In this document: in pieces, positions 47,486 through 57,387 of the stretch
How positions within the stretch are numbered: the stretch's first letter is position 1
Layout of the letters: each line of letters opens with the position of its first letter
Assembly: GCF_900142965.1 (NCBI RefSeq)
Contig: NZ_FRCQ01000027.1
Coordinates: forward strand, 1 to 64,000
Length of the DNA: 64,000 nucleotides
Reading direction: 5' to 3'
Source: Rhizobacter sp. OV335
Lineage (GTDB): Bacteria; Pseudomonadota; Gammaproteobacteria; Burkholderiales; Burkholderiaceae_C
Made by a program: the position numbers and the translations under genes
The notes under the pieces: generated by a model
Told to the model about the DNA's origin: nothing
Database searches by the model: none
Seen by the model: only the letters and a program-made list of their open reading frames with translations

Positions 47486-48534
47486 CGGGTCGAGTGTACC
47501 GAAGGACCCTTGACATGGCGCGCCGGTGCCAGCGCCTCGCGGGCCTGTTGCACCAAGGATTCCACCATCACCGGCTGATTCCACGGGTGCTCGCCATGCC
47601 GGCTCGCGGTGGACAGCGCCGATGCCCAGCGCGTCAGGCCGTACAGCGGCATCGCCGCGGGCAGCGAGGCCGGCGGAAAGTAGCGCGGCGCCGCGCCGCA
47701 CGACAGGCACAGCGCGTCATGGCAGAGCTTGTGCATCGCCTCCAGCAGCCGCGGCAGCGGCCACGCGGCGAGTTGGCCCGCGTCGCCGGCCGCGAGCTGC
47801 TTCGGCAGGCGCAGCCAGGCCACCGCGTCGACGCCGTCCTGCGCCCAGTCGAGCGCCTGCAGCGGCTGGCCACCGGCGGCGGCGAGCAGCACCTCGGGCT
47901 GCGCGATCTTGTGCTCGGCGAGCCAGCGCGTCGCCTGGTCGGTCGGCGGCAGCGCGAGCGGCAGCGCCTGGCAGCGGCTGCGGATCGTCGGCAGCAGCGC
48001 ATCGGGCGAGCCGCTGCTGAGGATGAAACGGGCCTGGCCGGGCGGCTCTTCCAGCGTCTTCAGCAGCGTGTTGGCCGAGATGCCGTTCATGCGCTCCGCC
48101 GGGTGCAGCAGCACGACCTTGCCGCGCCCGCGCGCCGAGGTGGTCTGCGCAAAGTTGACCGCGCCACGGATCGCCTCGACCTTCAGCTCCTTGCTCGGCT
48201 TGGCCTTCGAGGCCTTGGCTTCGCTGTCGCCGTCGTCGGCGTTGTCCCAGCCCAGCGATTCGCGCAGCGCCTCGGGCAGCAGCACCAGCAGGTCGGGATG
48301 CGAGCGCGCCTGCACCAGGTGGCAGCTCGCGCAACGCCCGCAGGCGGGCTTGAACGGGCCACTTGCCGGCGCCGCCTCGCACAACCACGACTGCGCCAGC
48401 GTCAGCCCCAGCTCGAACTGGCCGATGCCCTGCGGTCCGTGGATCAGCAGCGCATGGCCGCGCTGCGTGCGCAGCGCCTCGTCGAGCGCCGCTGCCAGCC
48501 AGGGCAAGGGCAGCTTTCCTTCGGGATCTACCAC
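47482..48534 (-). CDS. holB: DNA polymerase III subunit delta'
   Basis: The 350-residue clamp-loader subunit has a P-loop-like [17 protein letters not shown] (degenerate, as usual for delta'), zinc cysteines in [18 protein letters not shown], and the AAA+ sensor region [20 protein letters not shown] followed by [10 protein letters not shown]. It loads the beta clamp together with delta and tau. It overlaps tmk at one end and pilZ at the other, giving a tight operon. Confidence 0.95.
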   Translation of the reverse strand: MVDPEGKLPLPWLAAALDEALRTQRGHALLIHGPQGIGQFELGLTLAQSWLCEAAPASGPFKPACGRCASCHLVQARSHPDLLVLLPEALRESLGWDNADDGDSEAKASKAKPSKELKVEAIRGAVNFAQTTSARGRGKVVLLHPAERMNGISANTLLKTLEEPPGQARFILSSGSPDALLPTIRSRCQALPLALPPTDQATRWLAEHKIAQPEVLLAAAGGQPLQALDWAQDGVDAVAWLRLPKQLAAGDAGQLAAWPLPRLLEAMHKLCHDALCLSCGAAPRYFPPASLPAAMPLYGLTRWASALSTASRHGEHPWNQPVMVESLVQQAREALAPARHVKGPSVHSTR

Positions 48535-49145
48535 GGGTGCTGCTCCAGGGACGCGAGAACTTGCTGCCAGACCTGCTCGCGCGGCGCGGCGGCATCGATG
48601 CGGACGATGCGATCCGGCGCCGACTGCCGGCGCGATTCATACCCCGAGCGGACGCGCTCGAAGAACGCCAGGTCCTGCTGTTCGAAGCGGTCCGGCGCGC
48701 GCACCGCGGCGCGGCGCTCGGCGGCCAGCGCGGCCGGCAGGTCGAACCAGAAGGTCAGGTCAGGCTGCAGGTGGCGGTGCACCCAGCCTTCCAGCGTGGC
48801 CAGCACGCCGGCATCGAAGCCGCGGCCGCCGCCCTGGTAGGCGAAGCTCGCATCGGTGAAGCGGTCGCACAGCACGGTGCGGCCGGCGGCCAGCGCCGGC
48901 TCGATGACTTGCGTGAGGTGGTCGCGGCGCGCGCCGAACACCAGCAGCGCTTCGGTCAGCGGGTCCATCGGCGAATGCAGCAGCAGCTCGCGCAACTGCT
49001 CGGCCAATGGCGTGCCGCCGGGTTCGCGGGTCAGCACGACCGGCTGGCCGGCGCTGCGCAGGTGCTCGGCCAGCGCGTCGATGTGCGTGGACTTGCCGGC
49101 GCCGTCGATGCCTTCGAAGGTGATGAATCGTCCGCGCACGGGCAC
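48528..49145 (-). CDS. tmk: Thymidylate kinase
   Basis: The 205-residue kinase phosphorylates dTMP to dTDP. It has P-loop [14 protein letters not shown], the dTMP-binding [18 protein letters not shown], the DR-x motif [17 protein letters not shown] and a lid region. Length is typical. It overlaps holB by 7 bp and follows mltG closely. Confidence 0.96.
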   Translation of the reverse strand: MPVRGRFITFEGIDGAGKSTHIDALAEHLRSAGQPVVLTREPGGTPLAEQLRELLLHSPMDPLTEALLVFGARRDHLTQVIEPALAAGRTVLCDRFTDASFAYQGGGRGFDAGVLATLEGWVHRHLQPDLTFWFDLPAALAAERRAAVRAPDRFEQQDLAFFERVRSGYESRRQSAPDRIVRIDAAAPREQVWQQVLASLEQHPW

Positions 49146-49152
49146 TGGTGGG

Positions 49153-50151
49153 CTACTTCTGGTACTGGTTGACCGCGCGATTATGCTCGGCCAGCGTCTC
49201 GCTGAACTGGCTGCTGCCGTCGCCGCGGGCCACGAAGTACAAGGCCTTGGTGGTGTCGGGCCGCACCGCGGCCAGCAGCGAGGCCCGTCCCGGCATCGCG
49301 ATCGGCGTCGGCGGCAGGCCGGTGCGCAGGTAGGTGTTGTACGGGCCGTCGGTGGTCAGGTCGCGCTTGCGCAGGTTGCCGTCGAACTGCTCGCCCAGCC
49401 CGTAGATCACGGTCGGGTCGGTCTGCAGCGGCATGCCGATGCGCAGCCGGTTCGTGAACACGCCGGCCACCCGGCTGCGGTCGGCCGGCGTGCCGGTTTC
49501 CTTCTCGACGATCGAGGCCAGCGTCAGCGCATCGTCGGCGTTGCGCAGCGGCGAGCTGGCGGCCCGCTCGGCCCAAGCCAGCTCCAGCTGGCGCTGCATC
49601 GCGCGGTGCGCCCGCTTCAGCACCGCGACGTCGCTCGCGCCCTTGCTGTAGGCGTAGGTGTCGGGATAGAAGCGGCCTTCGGGCGCGAGGCCGGCCGCGC
49701 CGATCGCGGCCATCAGCTGCGCATCGTTCATGCCGGTGACGGTCTGCTTCAGGTTCTCGGCCTTCGCGAGTTCGGCGCGGAACTGGCGGAAGGTCCAGCC
49801 TTCGATCAGGCGCACGGTGGACAGCACCTCGTCGCCGCGCACCATCTTGTCGAGCAGGCCGCGCGGCGTGATGCCGCGCGTGATCGCATAGCTGCCCGCG
49901 CGGATCTTGCGCGCCTGGCCGGACCAGCGGAACCATTCGTAAAGCAGCACCGGCGGCGCCTGCACGCCGGCCTGGGTCCACGCGAACGCGACCTCGCGCG
50001 GCGAGGTGCCGGGTTCGATCGACACCTCGACCGCATCGGCATTCAGCGGCAGCGGCTGCTGCAGCCACCACACCGTGCCGCCGACGGCCGCGCCGGCAGC
50101 GAGGAGGGCCAGCACGAACACCAGCAGGACGAGACGGCGCAGGAATTTCAC
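49153..50151 (-). CDS. mltG: Endolytic murein transglycosylase MltG
   Basis: The 332-residue protein starts with GTG at 50151 ([20 protein letters not shown]), giving a membrane anchor and a periplasmic domain. The YceG/MltG signature is clear: [24 protein letters not shown], the catalytic-region [32 protein letters not shown] split over about 230-260, and [14 protein letters not shown]. It cuts nascent glycan strands. The ATG-initiated longer frames upstream have no conserved residues. Confidence 0.92.
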   Translation of the reverse strand: MKFLRRLVLLVFVLALLAAGAAVGGTVWWLQQPLPLNADAVEVSIEPGTSPREVAFAWTQAGVQAPPVLLYEWFRWSGQARKIRAGSYAITRGITPRGLLDKMVRGDEVLSTVRLIEGWTFRQFRAELAKAENLKQTVTGMNDAQLMAAIGAAGLAPEGRFYPDTYAYSKGASDVAVLKRAHRAMQRQLELAWAERAASSPLRNADDALTLASIVEKETGTPADRSRVAGVFTNRLRIGMPLQTDPTVIYGLGEQFDGNLRKRDLTTDGPYNTYLRTGLPPTPIAMPGRASLLAAVRPDTTKALYFVARGDGSSQFSETLAEHNRAVNQYQK

Positions 50152-50243
50152 GGCGGGAAGCTCGAAAGAAGGCCTGGAGACCCCGGTCGGGACCCGATGA
50201 CGGGCGCTGATGATAATCGGCACTCCTGCACGGCTTGTATCCA

Positions 50244-51164
50244 ATGAGCACAACCCTCTCCCTCGACGGCATCGCGACCCTTTCCCACTGGGGCGTGATC
50301 CGCGCGCGCGGCGCCGATGCCGCGTCGTTCCTGCACGGCCAGCTGACCAGCGACGTCGCGCAACTCGGTGCAGACAAGGCGCGGCTGGCCGGCTACTGCT
50401 CGGCCAAGGGCCGGCTGCTCGCGAGCTTCGTGGTGTGGGCGCCGGCGCCCGACGAGCTGCTGCTCGCCTGCAGCGCCGACCTGCTGGCGCCCACGCTGAA
50501 GCGGCTGTCGATGTTCGTGCTGCGCGCGCAGTGCAAGCTGAGCGACGCGTCGGCCGAGTTCGTGCTGCACGGCCTGGCCGGTGCCTCGGCACAGGCGTGG
50601 CTGGGCACAGCCGCGCTGCCCGCGCCGTGGCAGCGCAGCGAGCACGCCGGCGGCAGCCTGGTGCGCCTGCCGGATGCCGATGGTCACGAACGTTACCTGT
50701 GGGCCGCGCCGGCCGGCAGCGCCGCCCCTGCCCTGCCCGCGCTGTCGCTCGACGCCTGGCGCGAGGGCGAGGTCGCGAGCGCGGTGCCGCGCGTCGAAGC
50801 CGCCACCGTCGACCAGTTCGTGCCGCAGATGCTCAACTTCGAGCTGGTCGGCGGCGTCGACTTCCAGAAGGGCTGCTACCCCGGGCAGGAGATCGTCGCG
50901 CGCAGCCAGTACCGCGGCACCATCAAGCGGCGCAGCTTCCTGTTCGACTCCGCGGTGCCGGCGAGCGCCGGGCAGGAGATCTTCCACAGCGGCGATCCCG
51001 GCCAGCCGGCGGGCCTCGTCGTCAATGCGGCCGGGCAGCGCGTGCTGGCCGAGGTCAAGCTCGCGGCGCTCGACGCCGGCAGCCTGCACCTGGGTGCCGC
51101 CGACGGGCCGGTGCTGGTGCGCCAGCCGATGCCCTACGACGTCGACATCGACGTGACGGCCTGA
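50244..51164 (+). CDS. ygfZ: YgfZ/GcvT-like folate-dependent iron-sulfur protein
   Basis: The 306-residue protein, starting MSTTLSLDGIATLSHWG, has the GcvT-like fold with the YgfZ hallmark K-G-C-Y-x-G-Q-E (FQKGCYPGQEIVARSQYRG, Cys about 212). YgfZ helps Fe-S cluster maturation and repair with tetrahydrofolate. It is divergent from mltG with a 92-bp gap, the usual arrangement. A DUF4936 gene follows. Confidence 0.92.
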   Translation: MSTTLSLDGIATLSHWGVIRARGADAASFLHGQLTSDVAQLGADKARLAGYCSAKGRLLASFVVWAPAPDELLLACSADLLAPTLKRLSMFVLRAQCKLSDASAEFVLHGLAGASAQAWLGTAALPAPWQRSEHAGGSLVRLPDADGHERYLWAAPAGSAAPALPALSLDAWREGEVASAVPRVEAATVDQFVPQMLNFELVGGVDFQKGCYPGQEIVARSQYRGTIKRRSFLFDSAVPASAGQEIFHSGDPGQPAGLVVNAAGQRVLAEVKLAALDAGSLHLGAADGPVLVRQPMPYDVDIDVTA

Positions 51165-51235
51165 CCGGCCGCGCGGCCTCAGGCATTCCAGCCATTCCAG
51201 GCACGACTTCACGGACCCGCAGCGGCGGCGGCAGC

Positions 51236-51532
51236 GTGCACGAATTGTTCATCTACTATCGGGCGAAGGCTGGCGACGCCGAGGCGCTGTCGGCCGCGAT
51301 TCTCGCGGCACAGGCGCAGTTGCAGTCGGCCTGGCCCGGGCTCCAAGCCCGGCTGCTGCGCCGACCCGACTCCCGCGACGAACACCACACCTGGATGGAA
51401 ACCTACGCCTTCGCGCCCCACGGCATCGACGACACGCTGGCGCGCCAGATCGAAGCGCGGCTCGGCGCCGTGCTCGCGCCGTGGATCGTCGGCCCCCGCC
51501 ACTGCGAGCGCTTCGTGCCATGTGCCTCGTAG
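51236..51532 (+). CDS. DUF4936 protein
   Basis: The 98-residue protein is read from a GTG at 51236 (MHELFIYYRAKAGD). The family pattern is visible in FIYYRAKAGDAEAL, ARLLRRPD, TWMETYAF and CERFVPCAS. It is common beside ygfZ and NRDE genes in Burkholderiales. The function is unknown. Its end overlaps the start of the NRDE gene by 13 bp. Confidence 0.75.
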   Translation: MHELFIYYRAKAGDAEALSAAILAAQAQLQSAWPGLQARLLRRPDSRDEHHTWMETYAFAPHGIDDTLARQIEARLGAVLAPWIVGPRHCERFVPCAS

Positions 51533-52479
51533 CGCTGGCGATCGACCAGTCGCGCCGCTTCCCGCTGGTGATCGCGGCGAACCGCGACGAGTTCTTCAAG
51601 CGCCCGACCGCCCGCCTGGCCTGGTGGTCGCCCGGCGCAGGCCGCCCCGACATCCTCGGCGGGCGCGACCTCGAAGCCGGCGGCACCTGGCTCGGCCTGA
51701 CCGCCGCCGGGCGCCTCGCCTTCATCACCAACGTGCGCGATCCGTCGCGCCAGGATCCGCAGGCGCCGTCGCGCGGCGAGATCGTGCCGCGCTGGCTGTC
51801 GGGCGACCTGCAGACCGACCGCTTCTGGATGCGCACCGCGCTGGCCGGCCACAACGGCTTCAACCTGGTGGCCGCCGATTTCCAGCGCGGCGAATGCTTC
51901 TGGGCGTCGAGCCACGAGGTGCACCCGGTGCGGCTCGAGCGCGGGCTGTTCGGCCTGTCGAACGGCCGGCTCGATGCGCCGTGGCCCAAGGTCGACCTGC
52001 TGAAGGCGCGCGTCGATGCGGCGCTGTCGGCGAGCGACAGCGTCGACACCCTCAGCTCCCGGCTGTTCGAAGCGCTCGGCGACCGCACGCTGGCCGACGA
52101 CGCGCTGCTGCCGTCGACCGGCGTGTCGCCCGAGTGGGAAAAGCTGCTGTCGGCCGCATTCATCCGCACGCCGGACGGCAGCTACGGCACCCGCTGCTCG
52201 ACGCTGGTGATCACCGAGCGCGTCAACAAGCGGCTCGTCACGCACGTGCTCGAACGCACCTACGCCGCCAGCGGCGGCATGGCGCTGCTGCGCCGCTCGA
52301 CGCTGAAGGACTGGCCGCCCCGCTACAGCGAGGCGCCGCCGGCCGAGGCCCCGGCCCAGGGCAGCGTCGACGAGGCGGACGACCCGCCGAACCGCGGCGC
52401 GGCCGTGCCGCGCAAGACGCGGGTGCGCAGCCTGCTGAAGCCGGAACGGCCGCGCCGCACCCGGCCGGCCGCCGACTGA
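51520..52479 (+). CDS. NRDE family (TANGO2-like) protein
   Basis: The 319-residue protein starts MCLVALAID with the catalytic-looking Cys2 and the motif AANRDEFFKRPT that names the family. Other conserved parts are ILGGRDLEAGGTWLGLTAAGRLAFITN split across about 45-75, and GTRCSTLVI. The family is an Ntn-hydrolase-like fold related to TANGO2, linked to haem handling or lipid metabolism. The C-terminus is a proline/arginine-rich tail. Overlap with DUF4936 implies joint translation. Confidence 0.87.
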   Translation: MCLVALAIDQSRRFPLVIAANRDEFFKRPTARLAWWSPGAGRPDILGGRDLEAGGTWLGLTAAGRLAFITNVRDPSRQDPQAPSRGEIVPRWLSGDLQTDRFWMRTALAGHNGFNLVAADFQRGECFWASSHEVHPVRLERGLFGLSNGRLDAPWPKVDLLKARVDAALSASDSVDTLSSRLFEALGDRTLADDALLPSTGVSPEWEKLLSAAFIRTPDGSYGTRCSTLVITERVNKRLVTHVLERTYAASGGMALLRRSTLKDWPPRYSEAPPAEAPAQGSVDEADDPPNRGAAVPRKTRVRSLLKPERPRRTRPAAD

Positions 52480-52483
52480 TTGA

Positions 52484-53488
52484 TCACACCGCGCTGAACC
52501 CGAGTGCCTTGACGATGGCGGCCCAGCGTGCGCTGTCGCGGCGCTGAAGTGCCGCGAGTTCGGCCGCCGAAGAACCGGCGGGATCGAAGCCCATCCGGGC
52601 CAGCTCCGCGACCACCTGCGCATCGTCGAGGGCGGCGCGCAGCGCGGCATTCGCACGCTGCACGACCTGCGCGTTCGCACCGCCCGGCAGGTAGAAGGCG
52701 TACCAGCCGTCGGCGACGATGTCCTTGAAGCCCTGCTCCACGAAGGTCGGCACCTGCGGCGCGAAGCGGCTGCGCCGTATGCCGCACACGGCCAGCAGGC
52801 GGATCGGCCTGGCCTGCAGCAGCGGCAGCATGTCGCCCAGCGGGGCGCAGACCGCGGCGATCTGCCCGCCCATCAGATCGACGATGGCGGGCCGGCTGCC
52901 GCGGTACGGCACATGGCGCAGCGGCACGTTGCCGGCGCGGGCGAGCATCTCGCCGACGAAGTGAGTCGACGAGCCGGTGGCCGGGCTGCCGAAGTTGGCG
53001 GCGTCCGGATGCTCGCGCGACCACGTGAGGAAATCCGCCAGCGTCTGCACCGAGGCATCGACCAGCGGCCCGACCGCGAACGCCAGGTCGAAGGTGCAGG
53101 CCAGCGACACCGGGGCCACGTCGCGCAGCGGGTCGTAGGGCAGCTGCTTGTAGGTGTGCGGAAAGAGCGTCAGCATCGACGACGGCGTCAGCAGCAGCGT
53201 GCTGCCGTCGGCCGGCGCGTTCTTCAGCGACAGCAGCGCGAGCTGGCCGCCGGCGCCGATCTTGTTGTCGACCAGCGTCGTGCGCGCATGCGTGCCACGC
53301 AGCGATTCGGCCACGCTGCGGGCCAGCAGGTCGCCGGAGCCGCCGGCCGCGAAGCCGATGAGGATGCGCAGCGTGTCGATCGGTGGGTCGACCGGCGGCT
53401 CTGCCCGCGCCACGCGGCCGAGCAAGGCCGCGGCCCCGAGGGCGGCGCTGGCGTGGCCGATGAACTGCCGGCGCGTCGTGATGCTCAT
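52484..53488 (-). CDS. Bug/TctC-type periplasmic solute-binding protein
   Basis: The 334-residue protein belongs to the tripartite tricarboxylate transporter receptor family, large in Burkholderiales. It has a twin-arginine signal (TTRRQFIGHASAALGAAALL), the ligand-loop motif LIGFAAGGSGDLLAR, NKIGAGGQLAL, and the conserved RHVPYRGSRPAIVDLMGGQI. It should bind a small carboxylate in the periplasm. No TctA/TctB membrane genes are adjacent. Its start overlaps the stop of a hybrid kinase gene by 4 bp, an unusual partner. Confidence 0.9.
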   Translation of the reverse strand: MSITTRRQFIGHASAALGAAALLGRVARAEPPVDPPIDTLRILIGFAAGGSGDLLARSVAESLRGTHARTTLVDNKIGAGGQLALLSLKNAPADGSTLLLTPSSMLTLFPHTYKQLPYDPLRDVAPVSLACTFDLAFAVGPLVDASVQTLADFLTWSREHPDAANFGSPATGSSTHFVGEMLARAGNVPLRHVPYRGSRPAIVDLMGGQIAAVCAPLGDMLPLLQARPIRLLAVCGIRRSRFAPQVPTFVEQGFKDIVADGWYAFYLPGGANAQVVQRANAALRAALDDAQVVAELARMGFDPAGSSAAELAALQRRDSARWAAIVKALGFSAV

Positions 53489-56436
53489 GGACCTTGCTCC
53501 TGTCCTGGGCGGGCCCCGTTCAGCAAGGACTGGATCCGCTTGAACTCGAACCGCGCGGCCATCGCCGCGAGCGCATCGGCGGTGTCGGCATCGCCGGGCC
53601 GGATCTGCTGCAGCGCCAGCTCGATGGACTGCGGGTCGCCGTGATCGAGCGCGCTGCGCAGCCCGGCGAGCAGCGGCGGCGGGATCCGCGCCAGCCGCTG
53701 CGGGTCGAGCACCGCCTCGGCGGGCACGGCCGGCAACTGCTCATGCTCATAGCGCAGGCCGAGGTGCTGGCCGATCATCTCCAGCAGCGCTTCTTCCTTG
53801 AACGGCTTGCCGAGAAAGTCGTCGCAGCCGAGCCCGAGGAACTCCTCGCGCTGCTCTTCGAAGCTGCTGGCGGTCAGGGCGATCACGACTGTGCCCGCCC
53901 CCACGCCCGTCTTCACCTGCCGCGTCGCCTCACGCCCGTCCATCACCGGCATGCGCATGTCCATCAGGATCAGCTGCGGCGCCCACTGCCGCCACAGGTC
54001 CACCGCTTCGCGCCCGTTGGCCGCCTCCCGCACCGCAAAGCCCAGCGGCTGCAGCAGCCGGACCAGCAGCGCCCGGCCGTCGGCCTGGTCGTCGACGACC
54101 AGGATGCGCTGCTGCGGCGTGCCCGCGGCGAGCGCGACGGCGCGGCCCGGCGCCGCCGCGGCACCCACCGCCGTGCTTGCCTCGAGCACGCGCACCGGGA
54201 TCTCGAACTGCGCCGTCGTGCCCCGGCCGTGTTCGCTCTCGATGTGCAGTTCACCGCCCATCACCTGCAGGAAGCCGCGGCTGAGCGCCAGCCCGAGGCC
54301 GGTGCCTTCGGCCGCCTGCCGGCCGGCCTGGGCCTGCACGAAGGCCTCGCCCAGCGTCGCCAGTTCGCCGGCGGCAATGCCGACGCCGGTGTCGGTGACG
54401 CTGAAGCGCAGCCGGCCGTCGCCCACCATCCGGACCGCCAGCGTCACGCTGCCCTGCGGCGTGAACTTGATCGCATTGCCCAGCAGGTTGACCAGCACCT
54501 GCCGCAGCTTCAGCACGTCGGCCTCCACGTGGGTCGGCAGCGGCGAGCGGGCTTGCACCGCCAGCCGCAGGCCCTTCTGCCGCGCGCTCAGCGCGAACAC
54601 CTCCTCCAGCTCGTGCAGCACCACCGGCAGGTTGAAGCGGACCGGCTGCACGCCCATGTGCCCGGCCTCGATCTTCGACAGCTCCAGCACCTGGTTGATC
54701 ACCTGGTACAGGTGCTCGCCGCTGGACAGCACGACGCCGACGTCGCGGCGCGCGCGCTCGCCCAGGCTGGCGTCGCGCATCAGCAGCCGCGAGAAGCCCA
54801 GCATCGCGTTCAACGGCGAACGCAGCTCGTGGCTCATGCTCGCCAGGAACATGCTCTTCGCGCGGTTGGCCGCCGCCTCTGCGTCCGCCCGGCGCGCCTC
54901 GGCTTCGGCCAGCGCGCGGTTGTGCTCGGCGTCGTCCTTGGCACGCTCGGTCTCGAAGCGCACCTGCATGGCCGCCGTCAGGTCGGTCGCCTTCTTCGAC
55001 TGGATGCGGGTGCGTGCCGCCATCGCCCGCCGTTCGAAGGCAAGCGCCCGCGCGAGATCGCCGACCGCTTCGTACTCGCGCGACAGCTCGCTGCACAGTT
55101 CGTCGGACACCGTCTTGCCCGCGGTCTCCTCGTCGATCGCGAGCGCCTGTTCCAGGTAGTGGATCGCGCCGGTCGCCGCGCTCGAACCGGCCGGCGGCGA
55201 CAGTTGATGTTCGCGGGCGATGGTGGCCAGCGCCTGCAGGCAGGCGGCCTGCCGCCAGCGCACGCCCGCCTTCACGTGGATCGCGAGCGCCTCTTCGGCC
55301 GCGGCGATGGCCTCGCTCTTGCGGCGAAAGCGCGACAGCACCAGCGACTTGCCGCGCAGCGCATCGGCCAGGTACCAGGTGGCGCGGCCGGCACGCCGCT
55401 CGATGTCTTCGCTGACCGCATACGCGTCGGCGGCGGCCGCATGCTCGCCCAGGCTGAAGCACACGTCGCCCAGCAGCGTGGCGGCAATGGTGTGGAAGGT
55501 GCCCGCGCGCGACGCCGCCCCCAGCCCGGCCAGGCTTTCGGCGAGCAGTTCGCGCGCGGCCGGCGAGCGGCCGGTTCGATGCAGCGCCAGGCCGACCCAG
55601 CCGAGGCTGAGCGTCAGCGTCGCCGGCCAGCCCGTCTTGCGGGCCAGCGCGACGGCGCGCTCCGCCCACTCCAGCCCCTGGGCCGGGTCGTTCAGGCTCA
55701 GGAAGGCGCGGGTGACGTTGCCGGCGACGATGATCGCGGTGCGCAACTGCCCGGCCGCCAGCGCCAGCGAGAACGCCCGCTGGTTGAAGGCGATCTCGTG
55801 CACCAGCTCGCCGCGGAACTGCGCGAACCAGCCGTTCGTCACCGCGATGCGGGCATCGAGCCCGGCGTGGCCCGAGGCCGCAGCGGCGGCCAGCAGCTCG
55901 CCCCAGCGCGCGACGGCCGCCGCCGGCGCCTGCATGAACTGGCCCAGCGCGAGGCTGGCCTCGGCGCAGCGCAGGCGCACCGCGTCGCCGGCGCGCTGGT
56001 AGGCGGCCAGCGCGTCGGCAAAGCATTCGTTGGCGCGCGCGGGCTCGTCGGCGTGGTACTGCAGCAGGATCGCCTGCGCGAGCGAGGCGTCGCCGGCACC
56101 GGTGAAATCGCCGATCGATTCGAAACCCTCGCGCGCCTGCGCGAGCAGGCCCTTGGCCGCATCGAGTTCGGCGAACAGCCATTTCGCCTCGCCGTGGACC
56201 AGCTGCAGGCGGGCCAGGCAGCGGATGCGTGGCGCCTCGCCGGCCGCGTCGAGTGCGCCGGCCGCCAGCAGCGCCTGCGCCTCGTCGACCAGCGCCAACG
56301 CGCGCTGCGTGTGGCGCTGGCGCAGGTACCAGGCGAGCGCGGCGAGCCGTTGCGGGCGCAGCGCCTCATCGACGACGGTCAATTGCCGTTCCAGCGCCTG
56401 AACGTCCTGCTCCGACCCGAAATAATCTAGGTCCAT
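53485..56436 (-). CDS. Cytoplasmic hybrid sensor kinase with TPR-like N-terminus
   Basis: The 983-residue protein has no membrane helices. The first 480 residues are helical TPR-like repeats (ALALVDEAQALLAAGALD, GLLAQAREGFESIGDFTGAG, and later ALAIDEETAG). A coiled coil, a kinase core (SMFLASMSHELRSPLNAMLG, His about 535) and an HATPase domain (NLLGNAIKFTPQG, DTGVGIAAGEL, GTGLGLALSRGFL) follow. A receiver domain (RILVVDDQADGRAL, Asp about 825 in MDMRMPVMDG) and a helical tail complete it. The TPRs probably bind a protein or peptide signal. The Bug-type gene overlaps its end. The start at 56436 has no strong ribosome-binding site, and one at 56460 is also possible. Confidence 0.88.
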   Translation of the reverse strand: MDLDYFGSEQDVQALERQLTVVDEALRPQRLAALAWYLRQRHTQRALALVDEAQALLAAGALDAAGEAPRIRCLARLQLVHGEAKWLFAELDAAKGLLAQAREGFESIGDFTGAGDASLAQAILLQYHADEPARANECFADALAAYQRAGDAVRLRCAEASLALGQFMQAPAAAVARWGELLAAAAASGHAGLDARIAVTNGWFAQFRGELVHEIAFNQRAFSLALAAGQLRTAIIVAGNVTRAFLSLNDPAQGLEWAERAVALARKTGWPATLTLSLGWVGLALHRTGRSPAARELLAESLAGLGAASRAGTFHTIAATLLGDVCFSLGEHAAAADAYAVSEDIERRAGRATWYLADALRGKSLVLSRFRRKSEAIAAAEEALAIHVKAGVRWRQAACLQALATIAREHQLSPPAGSSAATGAIHYLEQALAIDEETAGKTVSDELCSELSREYEAVGDLARALAFERRAMAARTRIQSKKATDLTAAMQVRFETERAKDDAEHNRALAEAEARRADAEAAANRAKSMFLASMSHELRSPLNAMLGFSRLLMRDASLGERARRDVGVVLSSGEHLYQVINQVLELSKIEAGHMGVQPVRFNLPVVLHELEEVFALSARQKGLRLAVQARSPLPTHVEADVLKLRQVLVNLLGNAIKFTPQGSVTLAVRMVGDGRLRFSVTDTGVGIAAGELATLGEAFVQAQAGRQAAEGTGLGLALSRGFLQVMGGELHIESEHGRGTTAQFEIPVRVLEASTAVGAAAAPGRAVALAAGTPQQRILVVDDQADGRALLVRLLQPLGFAVREAANGREAVDLWRQWAPQLILMDMRMPVMDGREATRQVKTGVGAGTVVIALTASSFEEQREEFLGLGCDDFLGKPFKEEALLEMIGQHLGLRYEHEQLPAVPAEAVLDPQRLARIPPPLLAGLRSALDHGDPQSIELALQQIRPGDADTADALAAMAARFEFKRIQSLLNGARPGQEQGP

Positions 56437-56529
56437 CGCCCAACACCGAGAGACAACCATGACGGTATACGCGCCGGCGTCGCCGCTCGCAACGGTGGAT
56501 TCGACCAAGGCCCCTCGATCCGATGGCCG

Positions 56530-57387
56530 CTACAGGCTGCGCACCATCTCGACGTGCGGGATGTCGACTTCCTCGAACACCGGCCCGCGCGGCGCGAACC
56601 CGGCCCGCGTGTAGAACGCCTCGGCCGAGGTCTGCGCATGCAGCACCGCTTCGCGGTAGCCCTGCTCGCGCGCCGCCTTCATCAGCGCGTCGAGCACCGC
56701 CCGGCCGACGCCGCTGCCGCGCATCGCCTGCGTCACCGCCATGCGGCCGATCTTCGCGACGCCGGGCACGTGCTCCAGCAGCCGGCCGGTCGCCAGCGCC
56801 GCGCCGAAATGGTTGTACGCGACGGCGTGCAGGCAGTCGGCATCGGCATCGTCCCATTCGCGCTCCGGCGGGATCTTCTGCTCTTCGACGAACACCTCGG
56901 TGCGGATGCGCTGCGCATCGCGGCCCAGCTCGGCCCAGGCGCCGACACGCACCTCCACCATCGGCTTGCCGGCCTCGAAATCCTGCAGCAGCTCGCGCAA
57001 CTCCTGCGGCACCGGCTTCGAGGTGTGCGCGACCGGGTCGGCGAACACGTAGACCAGCTCGGCGCTGACCAGCAGCTGGTCCTGCCGGAAGGCGGCCGCG
57101 CTGAACACCATCGACGAGGTGCCGATGCGCCCGCAGCGCACGCCGATGTCGAGCACGTCGTCGTAGCGTGCCGAGCCTTCGTACTCGAGGGTGGACTTGC
57201 GCACGAACAGGTCGCCGCCCAGGTAGTGCATCGTCGATGCATACGGCATCGCGAGCGCCCGCCAATAGCCGGCCACCGCGGTGTCGAAGTACATCAGGTA
57301 GTGGCCGTTGAAGACGATCTGCTGCAGGTCGACCTCGGCCCAGCGCACGCGCAGCCGCTCGAGGAATCGGAAATCGGTGCGTTTCAT
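56530..57387 (-). CDS. Thioesterase-GNAT acetyltransferase fusion
   Basis: The 285-residue protein fuses two domains. Residues 1-145 are a hot-dog 4-hydroxybenzoyl-CoA thioesterase-like domain (VRWAEVDLQQIVFNGHYLMYFD, with the Asp typical of this class), and residues about 150-285 are a GNAT acetyltransferase of the ElaA/YjcF type (RTEVFVEEQKIPPEREWDD, RMAVTQAMRGSGVGRAVLDA, AEAFYTRAGF). The start at 57387 overlaps the stop of the esterase gene (ATGA). The two-domain fusion suggests processing of an acyl-CoA and an amine substrate, which are unknown. Confidence 0.82.
   Translation of the reverse strand: MKRTDFRFLERLRVRWAEVDLQQIVFNGHYLMYFDTAVAGYWRALAMPYASTMHYLGGDLFVRKSTLEYEGSARYDDVLDIGVRCGRIGTSSMVFSAAAFRQDQLLVSAELVYVFADPVAHTSKPVPQELRELLQDFEAGKPMVEVRVGAWAELGRDAQRIRTEVFVEEQKIPPEREWDDADADCLHAVAYNHFGAALATGRLLEHVPGVAKIGRMAVTQAMRGSGVGRAVLDALMKAAREQGYREAVLHAQTSAEAFYTRAGFAPRGPVFEEVDIPHVEMVRSL

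Noticed and set aside
53494-56430. Plus-strand 978-codon frame opposite the TPR hybrid kinase
   Set aside because: It has no domain motifs, while the minus strand encodes intact kinase and receiver motifs.
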